DNA of 5,519 nucleotides from Candidatus Muproteobacteria bacterium. GTDB taxonomy: Bacteria; Pseudomonadota; Gammaproteobacteria; Acidiferrobacterales; Sulfurifustaceae. The notes under the pieces are model-generated. The model was given only the letters and a program-made list of their open reading frames with translations. It was not told the DNA's origin and made no database searches. A program made the translations under genes and the position numbers. The stretch lies in contig JAHFQD010000142.1 of the NCBI GenBank assembly GCA_023266455.1, positions 1 through 5,519 on the forward strand, given 5' to 3'. Below are positions 1-5,519 of this stretch, in pieces (the first letter of the stretch is position 1; each line of letters starts with the position of its first letter).

Positions 1-1
1 C

Positions 2-694
2 AACAAACGCTCCATCGAAGATCATTTCGACAAAGCCTATGAACTCGAAACCGAGTTGCAGTACAAGGGCAAGAGAGATCTGCTCAACATCGTCACCAGC
101 GTGCTCCCAGAGAACGCGTCTTGCGTCTACATCCGGCAACCCGAAGCGCTCGGCTTGGGTCACGCGGTGCTGTGCGCGCGTCAAATCGTCGGTGAAGATC
201 CGTTCGCGGTGATTTTGGCGGACGATCTTATCGACGGCTCGCCCGGCGTGCTGAAACAGATGACCGATTTATATGAAAAACACCGCTGCTCGATCATCGG
301 CGTGCAGAACGTGCCGCGCGAAGAAACCAGCAGCTACGGTATCGTGCATGGCACGCCGATCGCCAAAGGCTTGCATAAGATGGACGGCATCGTCGAAAAG
401 CCGAAGCCCGACGACGCGCCGTCGACGCTCGCAGTGGTCGGACGCTACATTCTCACGCCACGTTTGTTCACCTTGCTGTCGCAAATCAAACCGGGCGCCG
501 GTGGCGAGATTCAGCTCACCGATGGCATCGCTGCGTTGCTCAAGGAAGAACAAGTGTTGGCGTATGAATTCCAAGGCAAGCGCTTCGATTGCGGTAGCAA
601 ACTCGGTTATCTTCAAGCGACGGTGGAATACGCGTTGTCGCATCCCGAACTCAAACATAAATTCCGCAGTTACCTCCAAGCACTCGAGGTTTAA
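2..694 (+). CDS. galU: UTP--glucose-1-phosphate uridylyltransferase, 3' part (5' end outside window)
   Basis: This cytoplasmic enzyme makes UDP-glucose from UTP and glucose-1-phosphate, feeding polysaccharide, LPS and galactose metabolism. The frame is open from base 2, and 230 residues are visible. The family is about 280-300 residues long, so roughly 60 N-terminal residues, including the G-rich nucleotide-binding loop, lie off the left edge. Visible family motifs, by visible residue, are KRSIEDHFD near the start, GLGHA at 51-55, LADD at 72-75 (nucleotide/Mg region), VEKPKP at 131-136, GRYIL at 147-151, GGEIQLTD at 167-174 and GKRFDCGS at 192-199. The LADD, EKPKP and GKRFDCGS wording resembles the Pseudomonas-type GalU more than the E. 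coli one. The TTG at base 56 is an internal Leu codon, not the start. The gene is the first visible member of a plus-strand run, and its stop lies 3 nt before the hpt start. The product is clear; only the true start is unknown. Confidence 0.95.
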   Translation, partial: NKRSIEDHFDKAYELETELQYKGKRDLLNIVTSVLPENASCVYIRQPEALGLGHAVLCARQIVGEDPFAVILADDLIDGSPGVLKQMTDLYEKHRCSIIGVQNVPREETSSYGIVHGTPIAKGLHKMDGIVEKPKPDDAPSTLAVVGRYILTPRLFTLLSQIKPGAGGEIQLTDGIAALLKEEQVLAYEFQGKRFDCGSKLGYLQATVEYALSHPELKHKFRSYLQALEV

Positions 695-697
695 GCG
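686..697 (+). promoter_or_regulatory. Ribosome binding site of hpt, inside the galU 3' end
   Basis: GAGG at 686-689 lies 8 nt before the ATG at 698, within the last codons of galU. It supports this ATG as the hpt start. It also suggests that ribosomes finishing galU help initiate hpt. Confidence 0.65.
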
Positions 698-1252
698 ATG
701 ACCATCGACGCCTCGCGGGCATGGGAAGTGTTTCATCGCGCGGATTGCCTTCATCCCGCCGACGTCGTGGAAAAAGCGCTGGATAAAATGGCGACGCAGA
801 TCACACAAGCGATCGGCGATCGCGATCCGTTGCTGGTGTGCATCATGACTGGCGGCGTGGTGCCGTTCGGTAAATTGCTGCCGCGCCTGCAGTTCCCGTT
901 TCAGATCGATTACGTTCATGCCACGCGTTATGGCACGGAGTTGACCGGCGGCCAGCTGCAATGGATTTCCGGCCCGCATATCGATCCGCGCGGGCGTACG
1001 GTCTTGCTGATTGACGACATTCTTGACGAAGGTGCGACGCTCGCCGGCATCGAAGAACGTTACCGCGGTGAAGGCGCGCGCGACGTGCTGAAAGCCGCGC
1101 TGGTCGTCAAGCACCGCCGGCGCACGCACGACGTTAAAGTCGACTTCATGGGTCTCGATGTGCCAGACCGTTACGTTTTCGGTTACGGCATGGATTACAA
1201 AAGTTACTTACGCAACGCCCCAGGCATTTACGCGGAGGCTGAATCAACGTGA
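698..1252 (+). CDS. hpt: Hypoxanthine-guanine phosphoribosyltransferase
   Basis: This cytoplasmic purine-salvage enzyme transfers phosphoribose from PRPP to hypoxanthine or guanine, giving IMP or GMP. The product is 184 residues, a normal length. The PRPP-binding signature is at residues 103-115 (LLIDDILDEGATL). By family analogy D106 and D107 are the acidic pair contacting the ribose, and D110 is the catalytic base. The pyrophosphate-loop region is around MTGGVVPFG at 50-58. The base-binding segment is at 155-167 (VPDRYVFGYGMDY), followed by a conserved Y-R/L-N-like tail at 170-173. The signature reads DEGAT rather than the textbook DSGNT; as I recall, DEG-type variants occur in a proteobacterial subgroup, so I do not read this as inactivation. 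The start is set by a GAGG 8 nt upstream and by the 3-nt gap after galU. The stop overlaps the GTG of the next gene by 4 nt. Its neighbour is a purine nucleoside phosphorylase whose predicted product is the substrate of this enzyme. Confidence 0.92.
   Translation: MTIDASRAWEVFHRADCLHPADVVEKALDKMATQITQAIGDRDPLLVCIMTGGVVPFGKLLPRLQFPFQIDYVHATRYGTELTGGQLQWISGPHIDPRGRTVLLIDDILDEGATLAGIEERYRGEGARDVLKAALVVKHRRRTHDVKVDFMGLDVPDRYVFGYGMDYKSYLRNAPGIYAEAEST
1234..1248 (+). promoter_or_regulatory. Ribosome binding site that fixes a GTG start
   Basis: GGAGG at 1234-1238 lies 10 nt before the GTG at 1249, inside the hpt 3' end. It is a strong Shine-Dalgarno match and supports a GTG start within a GTGA overlap, where the hpt stop TGA spans 1250-1252. 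The N-terminal GGSGL motif then falls at the usual distance from the start. Confidence 0.7.
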
Positions 1253-2022
1253 TAACCGTTGCCATCATCGGCGGTAGTGGTCTAACCAATCTCAAAAACC
1301 TACGCATCACACGGCGCGAAGTTGTACGCACGCCCTACGGCGAGCCGTCAGCGCCAATGGTGCACGGCGAACTCGCGGGACAGCAGGTGGTGTTTCTGCC
1401 GCGTCACGGCGCGGGGCATACGATCCCACCGCACGACGTGAATTATCGCGCTAATTTATGGGCGATCCGTCAGACCGGCGTGTCGAAGGTTATCGCGGTC
1501 AACGCCGTTGGCGGCATCACGCCGGATTATCTCGAACCGGGTTCGCTCGTGATTCCGGATCAGATCGTCGATTACACCTGGGGACGAGCGCATACGTTCT
1601 TCGGCAGCGAACATAAGCAAGTCACGCACGTCGATTTCACTGAGCCGTACAGCGAACTGCTGCGCAAGGCGTTGATCGCCGGCGCCAGTTCGGCCGGACT
1701 CGCGGTGCGCGCGCGCGGCACCTATGCGGCGACGCAAGGTCCGCGTTTCGAATCGGCCGCGGAGATTCTGCGTTTGGAACGCGACGGCTGCGACATCGTC
1801 GGCATGACCGGCATGCCCGAAGCAAGTTTGGCGCGCGAGCTCGAGCTGTATTACGCGTCGATCTCGGTGGTGGTTAATCCCGCTGCCGGCAAAGTTCAGG
1901 GCACGATCGAATTGAAGGACATCGAACAGTATCTGCAATCCGGCATGACCAAGGTGCGTACGTTGCTCGAACACGCGATTCCGCGTATCGCGCAAACGGC
2001 GTCGTCGGCGGTGACGGTCTAA
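1249..2022 (+). CDS. Purine nucleoside phosphorylase family 2: probable S-methyl-5'-thioinosine phosphorylase (MTIP), MTAP-like
   Basis: This is a 257-residue protein of the MTAP/PNP family, which splits (methylthio)purine nucleosides with phosphate to give the free base and a (methylthio)ribose-1-phosphate. Motifs are the phosphate-binding GGSGL at 8-12, PRHGAGHTIPPHDVNYRAN at 51-69, NAVGGI at 85-90, TQGPRFES at 162-169 and GMTGMPEASLARE at 185-197. Classical MTAPs that act on methylthioadenosine carry a D-Y-D-C-W-type segment after the late beta strand, whose aspartates recognise the 6-amino group. Here the equivalent segment is VVVNPAAGKV (207-216), with no aspartate. Together with GMTGMPEA, this matches the Pseudomonas enzyme PA3004, described as acting on 5'-methylthioinosine and yielding hypoxanthine. 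I therefore infer 6-oxopurine preference; an MTAP or general PNP label remains possible. The gene starts with GTG, overlaps hpt by 4 nt and is probably co-translated with it. It is the last gene of the plus-strand run, and its stop abuts that of the convergent csiV-like gene. Confidence 0.85.
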   Translation: MITVAIIGGSGLTNLKNLRITRREVVRTPYGEPSAPMVHGELAGQQVVFLPRHGAGHTIPPHDVNYRANLWAIRQTGVSKVIAVNAVGGITPDYLEPGSLVIPDQIVDYTWGRAHTFFGSEHKQVTHVDFTEPYSELLRKALIAGASSAGLAVRARGTYAATQGPRFESAAEILRLERDGCDIVGMTGMPEASLARELELYYASISVVVNPAAGKVQGTIELKDIEQYLQSGMTKVRTLLEHAIPRIAQTASSAVTV

Positions 2023-2601
2023 CTACGAACGACGGGGTTTCACCGTCGGTCTGGCGGCGTCGTTTTTTCCGACGGGCGTTATTTTTACCAACACGCCCAA
2101 CTTCGGATGGTCGAAGTAATTCAACTCCTGCGTTTTTATTCGGCGATGCTCGACGAGCCGATAACCGCGATCATTCGCGTCTTTTTCTTTTAACGTCAGG
2201 TCGACGTCTACGTGCAAAAAGCGACTCATATAGAATCGCAAGCCGCCGTCCAATTGGTTATCCGTCGTTTGGAGTCGCACCGGTTTGCTCGCCGATTTTT
2301 CTTCGGCGGACTGGCGCCAGCGCTGATGTAAGAGAACGCGATAGCTGCCTTCACGTTGCAATGACGATACAGCCGTGCTGAGCGGGGAGTCCAACGGCGC
2401 GGTGTCGGTTGGATTGACGGCTTCGGCGAGATCGAACATCGGCGCGGGGCGTGGCGCGGTCCGCGTCCAAAGCTCACCACCTTCCAGAGAGGTGAGATGA
2501 TTCTCGAATACAATCACTTCTACTTCGTAAACGGTAACCGGCGGCGCGCCTTGCGCGGCGGCAGCGAAAAGACCAGCGGCTAAAGCCAGAATTCGTTTCA
2601 C
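2023..2601 (-). CDS. csiV: CsiV-family periplasmic protein (peptidoglycan-associated, predicted)
   Basis: This is a 192-residue predicted exported protein. From the GTG at 2601 it begins MKRILALAAGLFAAAAQGA, with a short basic n-region, a hydrophobic core and a likely signal peptidase I site near A16-Q17-G18|A19. The mature part shows the CsiV pattern. VYEVEVIVF is at 24-32 and ELWT at 43-46. YRVLLHQRWRQ at 87-97 precedes a PVRL at 107-110. LDGGLRFYMSRFLHVDVDL spans 117-135, and RRIKTQELNYFDHPKLGVLV spans 153-172, followed by KITP. In Vibrio cholerae, CsiV is a periplasmic peptidoglycan-binding protein needed for cell shape and linked to the PBP1A activator LpoA; the same role here is inference. 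The tail after KITP is short and basic. The start is chosen because GAGG lies 6 nt upstream and the signal peptide then sits at the terminus. A longer reading from a GTG at 2703 would overlap the divergent def by 37 nt and bury the signal peptide. The gene is convergent with the phosphorylase and divergent from def. The family is clear; the molecular function is less so. Confidence 0.8.
   Translation of the reverse strand: MKRILALAAGLFAAAAQGAPPVTVYEVEVIVFENHLTSLEGGELWTRTAPRPAPMFDLAEAVNPTDTAPLDSPLSTAVSSLQREGSYRVLLHQRWRQSAEEKSASKPVRLQTTDNQLDGGLRFYMSRFLHVDVDLTLKEKDANDRGYRLVEHRRIKTQELNYFDHPKLGVLVKITPVGKNDAARPTVKPRRS
2030..2068 (+). terminator. Weak candidate terminator of the galU-hpt-phosphorylase transcript
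   Basis: A 6-bp stem CGACGG/CCGTCG (2030-2035 with 2043-2048, loop 2036-2042) is followed 14 nt later by a run of six T (2063-2068). The distance between stem and T-run is longer than in a standard intrinsic terminator, and everything lies within the csiV-like coding sequence. The plus transcript must end in this area because no intergenic space exists, but this hairpin may not be the signal. Confidence 0.25.
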
Positions 2602-2611
2602 GTTTTTCCTC
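2602..2611 (-). promoter_or_regulatory. Ribosome binding site that fixes the csiV GTG start
   Basis: On the minus strand, GAGG (plus-strand CCTC at 2608-2611) is followed by a 6-nt A-rich spacer and then GTG (plus-strand CAC at 2599-2601). It is a good Shine-Dalgarno match at ideal spacing and selects the start that places the signal peptide at the N-terminus. Confidence 0.7.
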
Positions 2612-2666
2612 GACCACAGATTTTCGATAGTATGTCCGACTTGACCACGAAATTCGAGATATCGGT
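2602..2666. promoter_or_regulatory. Divergent csiV/def intergenic region, presumed to hold both promoters
   Basis: This 65-bp spacer separates the csiV-like start from the def start and must hold or border the 5' signals of both genes. It is more AT-rich than the coding DNA. A near-symmetrical ATAGTAT (2627-2633) gives a partial -10 match on each strand (TAGTAT for def, TACTAT for csiV, 4 of 6 each), but I find no good -35 at 16-18 nt for either. TTGACC at 2641-2646 looks like a -35, but its -10 would fall on the def start codon. The ribosome site of def is poor: GAG at 2656-2658, 8 nt before the ATG. The promoter assignment is tentative. Confidence 0.35.
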
Positions 2667-3185
2667 ATGACCGTTCAGCGCGTATTGAAAATGGGCGATC
2701 CACTGCTGTATCGCAAGGCCGAGCCGGTTCTGGCTTTCGATACGCCGGAACTGCGCGAATTGATCGTCGATATGTTCGACACCATGGCTGCGCTCAATGG
2801 CGCTGGGTTGGCGGCGCCGCAAATTGGCGTATCGCAGCGCGTGGTGATTTTCGAGGTTCAAGCCAATCCGCGCTACCCGAACGCCGAACCGGTGCCGCAG
2901 ACGATTTTGATCAATCCCGTGCTCGAACCGCTAAGCGACGAGAAGGACAACGGCTGGGAAGGTTGCCTCAGCGTTCCAGGGATGCGCGGTTTAGTGAGCC
3001 GTTATCAGGAACTGCGTTATACCGGTTTCGATCCCCTCGGCGCGCCGATCGATCGTACCGTCTCCGGTTTCCATGCGCGCGTTGTGCAACACGAATGCGA
3101 CCATCTCGATGGGATTCTGTACCCGATGCGTTTGCAAGATATTCGTTTATTAGGATTCGAAGACGCGCTGTTTCCCGATTTGTAA
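2667..3185 (+). CDS. def: Peptide deformylase
   Basis: This cytoplasmic metalloenzyme removes the formyl group from the initiator methionine of nascent proteins at the ribosome. The product is 172 residues, the usual length. All three signature motifs are present: [10 protein letters not shown] at 45-54, EGCLSVPG at 98-105 with Cys100 as metal ligand, and QHECDHLDG at 141-149 with His142 and His146 as metal ligands and Glu143 as the catalytic base. It is predicted to be active. The start at 2667 gives the typical N-terminus (a hydrophobic stretch and then MGDPLL), although the Shine-Dalgarno match is weak. The common def-fmt pairing is absent: the neighbours are csiV (divergent) and mfd (convergent). 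It may therefore be a second deformylase paralogue of the genome, since proteobacteria often carry more than one; this window cannot show whether another exists. The MRG-containing segment after EGCLSVPG differs from the E. coli sequence as I remember it. The enzyme assignment is secure. Confidence 0.95.
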   Translation: MTVQRVLKMGDPLLYRKAEPVLAFDTPELRELIVDMFDTMAALNGAGLAAPQIGVSQRVVIFEVQANPRYPNAEPVPQTILINPVLEPLSDEKDNGWEGCLSVPGMRGLVSRYQELRYTGFDPLGAPIDRTVSGFHARVVQHECDHLDGILYPMRLQDIRLLGFEDALFPDL

Positions 3186-3213
3186 TCCGACTCGTCGGAC
3201 TATTTCGCCGACG
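3186..3213. terminator. Candidate hairpin(s) between the convergent def and mfd ends
   Basis: Immediately after the def stop is an inverted repeat, TCCGA-CTCG-TCGGA (3186-3199), followed by a short T-rich stretch (TATTT, 3201-3205). A competing stem, CGTCGG/CCGACG (3193-3198 with 3208-3213, loop 3199-3207), shares the middle arm. Either could stop def transcription and, read on the other strand, mfd. The stems are only 5-6 bp and the T tract is poor, so the intrinsic terminator call is weak. The rest of the 56-bp spacer holds nothing else I can name. Confidence 0.35.
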
Positions 3214-3241
3214 CTGTGCTGTTTGAGGAAACGTTAGCGCT

Positions 3242-5519
3242 TCACGATGCCGTCGACGCCGCGCCGAGCTTTTCGAGCAAGGCGCGTAATGCGTGCAAAC
3301 GGTTTTCGACCTCGGGCATGTCTTCGACGATGCGCAGCCGATTCGGACCATCGAGTCGATAACGCCGCGGCGCCGATTGCAGTAACGCGATGATCTTGCT
3401 CGGATCGACGTTCGGTTTCGCGGCGAATTCGACGCGCGCGCCTTTCGGGCCGGCGTCGATTTTGCGCATACCGAGCGGCTTCGTCAGCAACTTGATGCCC
3501 GCGACTTGGAACAAGCGCTCGGCCGCTTCCGGTAAGCGCCCGAAGCGGTCGATCACTTCTTCTTTTAACGCCGTCAGTTCTTCCGCGGTTTTGGCGCCGG
3601 CGATGCGTTTGTACAGCACCAGGCGCAGATGCACATCCGGCAAATAATCTTCCGGCAATAACGCGGGTGCGTGTACGTCGATTTCGCAATCGTTCGGCGT
3701 GTCGATTTCGGAATTCAGCGTGCCACCGGCTTTCAATGTGCGCACGGCGCGCTCGAGCAACTCCGAGTACAACGTGAAGCCGACCTCGTCGATCAATCCA
3801 CTTTGCGATTCGCCCAGCAGTTCGCCAGCGCCGCGAATTTCCAGATCGTGCGAGGCCAACATGAACCCCGCGCCGAGTTCTTCGAGCGAGGCGATCGCTT
3901 CGAGTCGCTTGCGCGCGTCGGTGGTCATGGCGTTGCCTTCCGGCACCAGCAGATAACAATAGGCTCGGTGGTGCGAACGTCCGACGCGCCCGCGCAGTTG
4001 ATGCAACTGCGCTAAGCCGAATTTGTCCGCGCGTTCGATGACGATGGTATTGGCGCTCGGCACGTCGATGCCCGATTCGATAATCGTCGAACACAACAAC
4101 ACGTTAAATCGCTGGTGATAGAAATCGAGCATGATGCGTTCGAGTTCGCGCTCCGGCATTTGACCGTGCGCCGCGCGGATTTCCGCTTCGGGCAAGAGTT
4201 CTTGCAGCTCGCGCGCTACGCGTTCGATGGTGCGCACTTCGTTGTGTAAATAATAAACTTGGCCGCCACGCCGAATTTCACGCAAACAGGCCTCGCGGAT
4301 GATGCTTTTGTCTCCCGGCGTGATGAAGGTTTTCACCGCGACGCGGCCTTCCGGCGCTTGGGTAATGAGCGAAATTTCGCGCAGGCCGGCGAGCGCGAGG
4401 TTGAGCGTGCGTGGAATCGGCGTCGCCGTCAGCGTCAGAATATCCACTTCCGCGCGCAGTTTTTTCAGCCGTTCTTTCTGGCGCACGCCGAAACGATGTT
4501 CTTCATCCAAAATCACCAAGCCAAGATTTTTGAAACGCACGTCATCTTGCAACAGGCGATGTGTGGCGATGATGATGTCGATGCGGCCTTCTTGCAGATC
4601 GACCAGCGCTTTTTGTTGCTCGGCGTTGGTGCGGAAACGCGACAACAGTTCAACGCGGAACGGCAGACCAGCGAAGCGGTCGCAAAAATTTTGATAATGC
4701 TGGCTCGCCAGCAGCGTAGTCGGGACGAGTACCGCGACCTGCGTGCCGTTGTGTGCTGCCATGAATGCCGCGCGCATCGCCACTTCGGTTTTGCCGAAGC
4801 CGACGTCGCCGCATACGAGCCGGTCCATCGGTTTTTCGGTTTCCATGTCGCGGATGACATCGTCGATGGCGCGCGCTTGATCCGGCGTTTCTTCGAACGG
4901 AAACGCGTCGGCGAACGCTTGATATTGTTCGTCGTGTTTGGGAAACGCGCGTCCTTGGCGTGCGGCGCGCAAGGCGTAGATTTCCAGCAGTTCCGCCGCC
5001 GCGTCGTGCGCTTTCTCGCGCGCCCGTTGTTTGGCTTTTTCCCAACTGTCGTTGCCGAGTTTGTGCAACGGCGCGTGTTCCGGATCAGTGCCGGTGTAGC
5101 GACTGATGAGATGCAGCGACAACACCGGCGCGTAGAGTTTGTCGCCGCCGGCATATTCGAGCATTAGAAATTCGGTCGGGCCTTCGCCGACGTCGATGGT
5201 TTGCAGGCCGAGATAACGGCCGACACCGTAATCCTCATGCACGACCGGGTCGCCGACTTTTAATTCGCCGAGACTGCGTAAGATCGTTTCCGGATCGCGA
5301 CTCGCGGCGATGCGACGTCGCCGCTGCGCCGCGCGTTCGCCGTAGAGCTGCGGCTCGGTGATCACCGCGATCGACGGGTCGATCAGCGATAAGCCCTTTT
5401 CCAAATTGCCGACGGTGAGCGAGAGTTGCGCATTGCCTTGCAAAAAATCGTTCCAACCAACTGCCGCTTTCGCTTTGAAACCATGTTCACGCAGCAAGCC
5501 ATCGATGGTTTCGCGTCGA
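3242..5519 (-). CDS. mfd: Transcription-repair coupling factor Mfd, C-terminal two-thirds (N-terminus outside window)
   Basis: Mfd is a DNA translocase that pushes RNA polymerase stalled at lesions off the template and recruits UvrA for nucleotide excision repair. The frame runs off the right edge. About 758 residues are visible, and the family has about 1150, so roughly 390 N-terminal residues (the UvrB-like UvrA-binding module) are missing. Numbering from the Leu codon at 5497, the RNA-polymerase-interacting (CarD-like) domain starts near 80 (VGDPVVHEDYGVGRYLGL). Walker A is GDVGFGKTE at 230-238, motif Ia VLVPTTLLASQHY at 256-268, and Walker B DEEH at 331-334. Motif III is LTATPIPRTL at 356-365, motif V STIIESGIDVPSANTIVI at 470-487, and motif VI QLHQLRGRVGRS at 497-508. 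The TRG region with DLEIRGAGELLGESQSG is at 551-567, and the C-terminal TRCF regulatory domain spans about 600-705. All helicase motifs look intact. The TTG at 5497 is internal, as the preceding codons RRETIDG continue the frame. The gene is convergent with def and ends in TGA at 3242-3244. Confidence 0.97.
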   Translation of the reverse strand, partial: RRETIDGLLREHGFKAKAAVGWNDFLQGNAQLSLTVGNLEKGLSLIDPSIAVITEPQLYGERAAQRRRRIAASRDPETILRSLGELKVGDPVVHEDYGVGRYLGLQTIDVGEGPTEFLMLEYAGGDKLYAPVLSLHLISRYTGTDPEHAPLHKLGNDSWEKAKQRAREKAHDAAAELLEIYALRAARQGRAFPKHDEQYQAFADAFPFEETPDQARAIDDVIRDMETEKPMDRLVCGDVGFGKTEVAMRAAFMAAHNGTQVAVLVPTTLLASQHYQNFCDRFAGLPFRVELLSRFRTNAEQQKALVDLQEGRIDIIIATHRLLQDDVRFKNLGLVILDEEHRFGVRQKERLKKLRAEVDILTLTATPIPRTLNLALAGLREISLITQAPEGRVAVKTFITPGDKSIIREACLREIRRGGQVYYLHNEVRTIERVARELQELLPEAEIRAAHGQMPERELERIMLDFYHQRFNVLLCSTIIESGIDVPSANTIVIERADKFGLAQLHQLRGRVGRSHHRAYCYLLVPEGNAMTTDARKRLEAIASLEELGAGFMLASHDLEIRGAGELLGESQSGLIDEVGFTLYSELLERAVRTLKAGGTLNSEIDTPNDCEIDVHAPALLPEDYLPDVHLRLVLYKRIAGAKTAEELTALKEEVIDRFGRLPEAAERLFQVAGIKLLTKPLGMRKIDAGPKGARVEFAAKPNVDPSKIIALLQSAPRRYRLDGPNRLRIVEDMPEVENRLHALRALLEKLGAASTAS

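Noticed and set aside
810..830. A cluster of three GATC sites including a GCGATCGC palindrome
   Set aside because: It falls inside hpt coding sequence at conserved-length spacing and is explained by common Asp/Arg/Ile codons. No repeat array or origin-like context surrounds it.
700..1000. Possible inactivation of HPRT because its PRPP motif reads DEGAT instead of DSGNT
   Set aside because: The catalytic and acidic aspartates are all present, and DEG-type variants are, to my knowledge, normal in some proteobacterial HPRTs.
269..1129. A long open frame on the minus strand opposite galU and hpt (286 residues)
   Set aside because: It lies wholly antisense to two well-identified genes, is rich in Arg and His of the kind seen in mirror frames of GC-biased genes, and has no recognisable domain.
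2641..2646. TTGACC as a sigma-70 -35 box for def
   Set aside because: The matching -10 position falls on the def start codon (2664-2669, GGTATG), which is not a usable -10 and would place the transcript start within the gene.
4259..5167. A 302-residue open frame on the plus strand opposite mfd, and other long frames in this region (for example 3234-4094 minus)
   Set aside because: The helicase motifs of mfd are continuous in their own frame. The alternative frames show shadow composition rich in Arg, Phe or Ser and no family motif.
1..5519. A new defence, mobile or secretion system
   Set aside because: Every long stretch is accounted for by known core genes, the only spacers are 65 and 56 bp, and no repeats, integrase, transposase or unknown conserved gene was seen.

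Overview
The window looks like ordinary chromosomal core DNA of a gammaproteobacterium of moderately high GC. The evidence is protein-level. The galU product resembles the Pseudomonas-type enzyme. A CsiV-family envelope protein is present, and this family is known mainly from gammaproteobacteria. The order MTA/MTI-phosphorylase, csiV, mfd recalls the Pseudomonas aeruginosa block PA3004-PA3003-PA3002 (from memory, not searched). I cannot name a genus. I saw no tRNA, rRNA, CRISPR array, insertion sequence or phage gene.

Layout: bases 2-2022 hold a tightly packed plus-strand run of three genes. These are the 3' part of galU (UDP-glucose synthesis), hpt (hypoxanthine/guanine phosphoribosyltransferase) and a nucleoside phosphorylase of the methylthioadenosine/methylthioinosine family. 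galU and hpt are separated by 3 nt, and hpt and the phosphorylase overlap by 4 nt, so they are probably one transcript. A minus-strand csiV-like gene (2023-2601) meets this run tail to tail with no base between the two stop codons. A 65-bp divergent spacer separates it from def (2667-3185, plus), which encodes peptide deformylase. After a 56-bp convergent spacer comes the 3' two-thirds of mfd (minus strand), which runs off the right edge.

How the genes fit together: if the phosphorylase prefers 6-oxopurines, as its sequence suggests, it releases hypoxanthine. The HPRT encoded immediately upstream would recapture that hypoxanthine as IMP. galU feeds UDP-glucose to envelope polysaccharide synthesis, the CsiV-like protein is a predicted periplasmic peptidoglycan-associated protein, Def matures nascent proteins, and Mfd couples DNA repair to stalled transcription. 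These last functions have no obvious pathway link and look like housekeeping neighbours.

I did not find a novel defence, mobile or regulatory system here. The points worth a second look are small: substrate specificity of the phosphorylase, the csiV start, the position of def, and the compact transcript ends.
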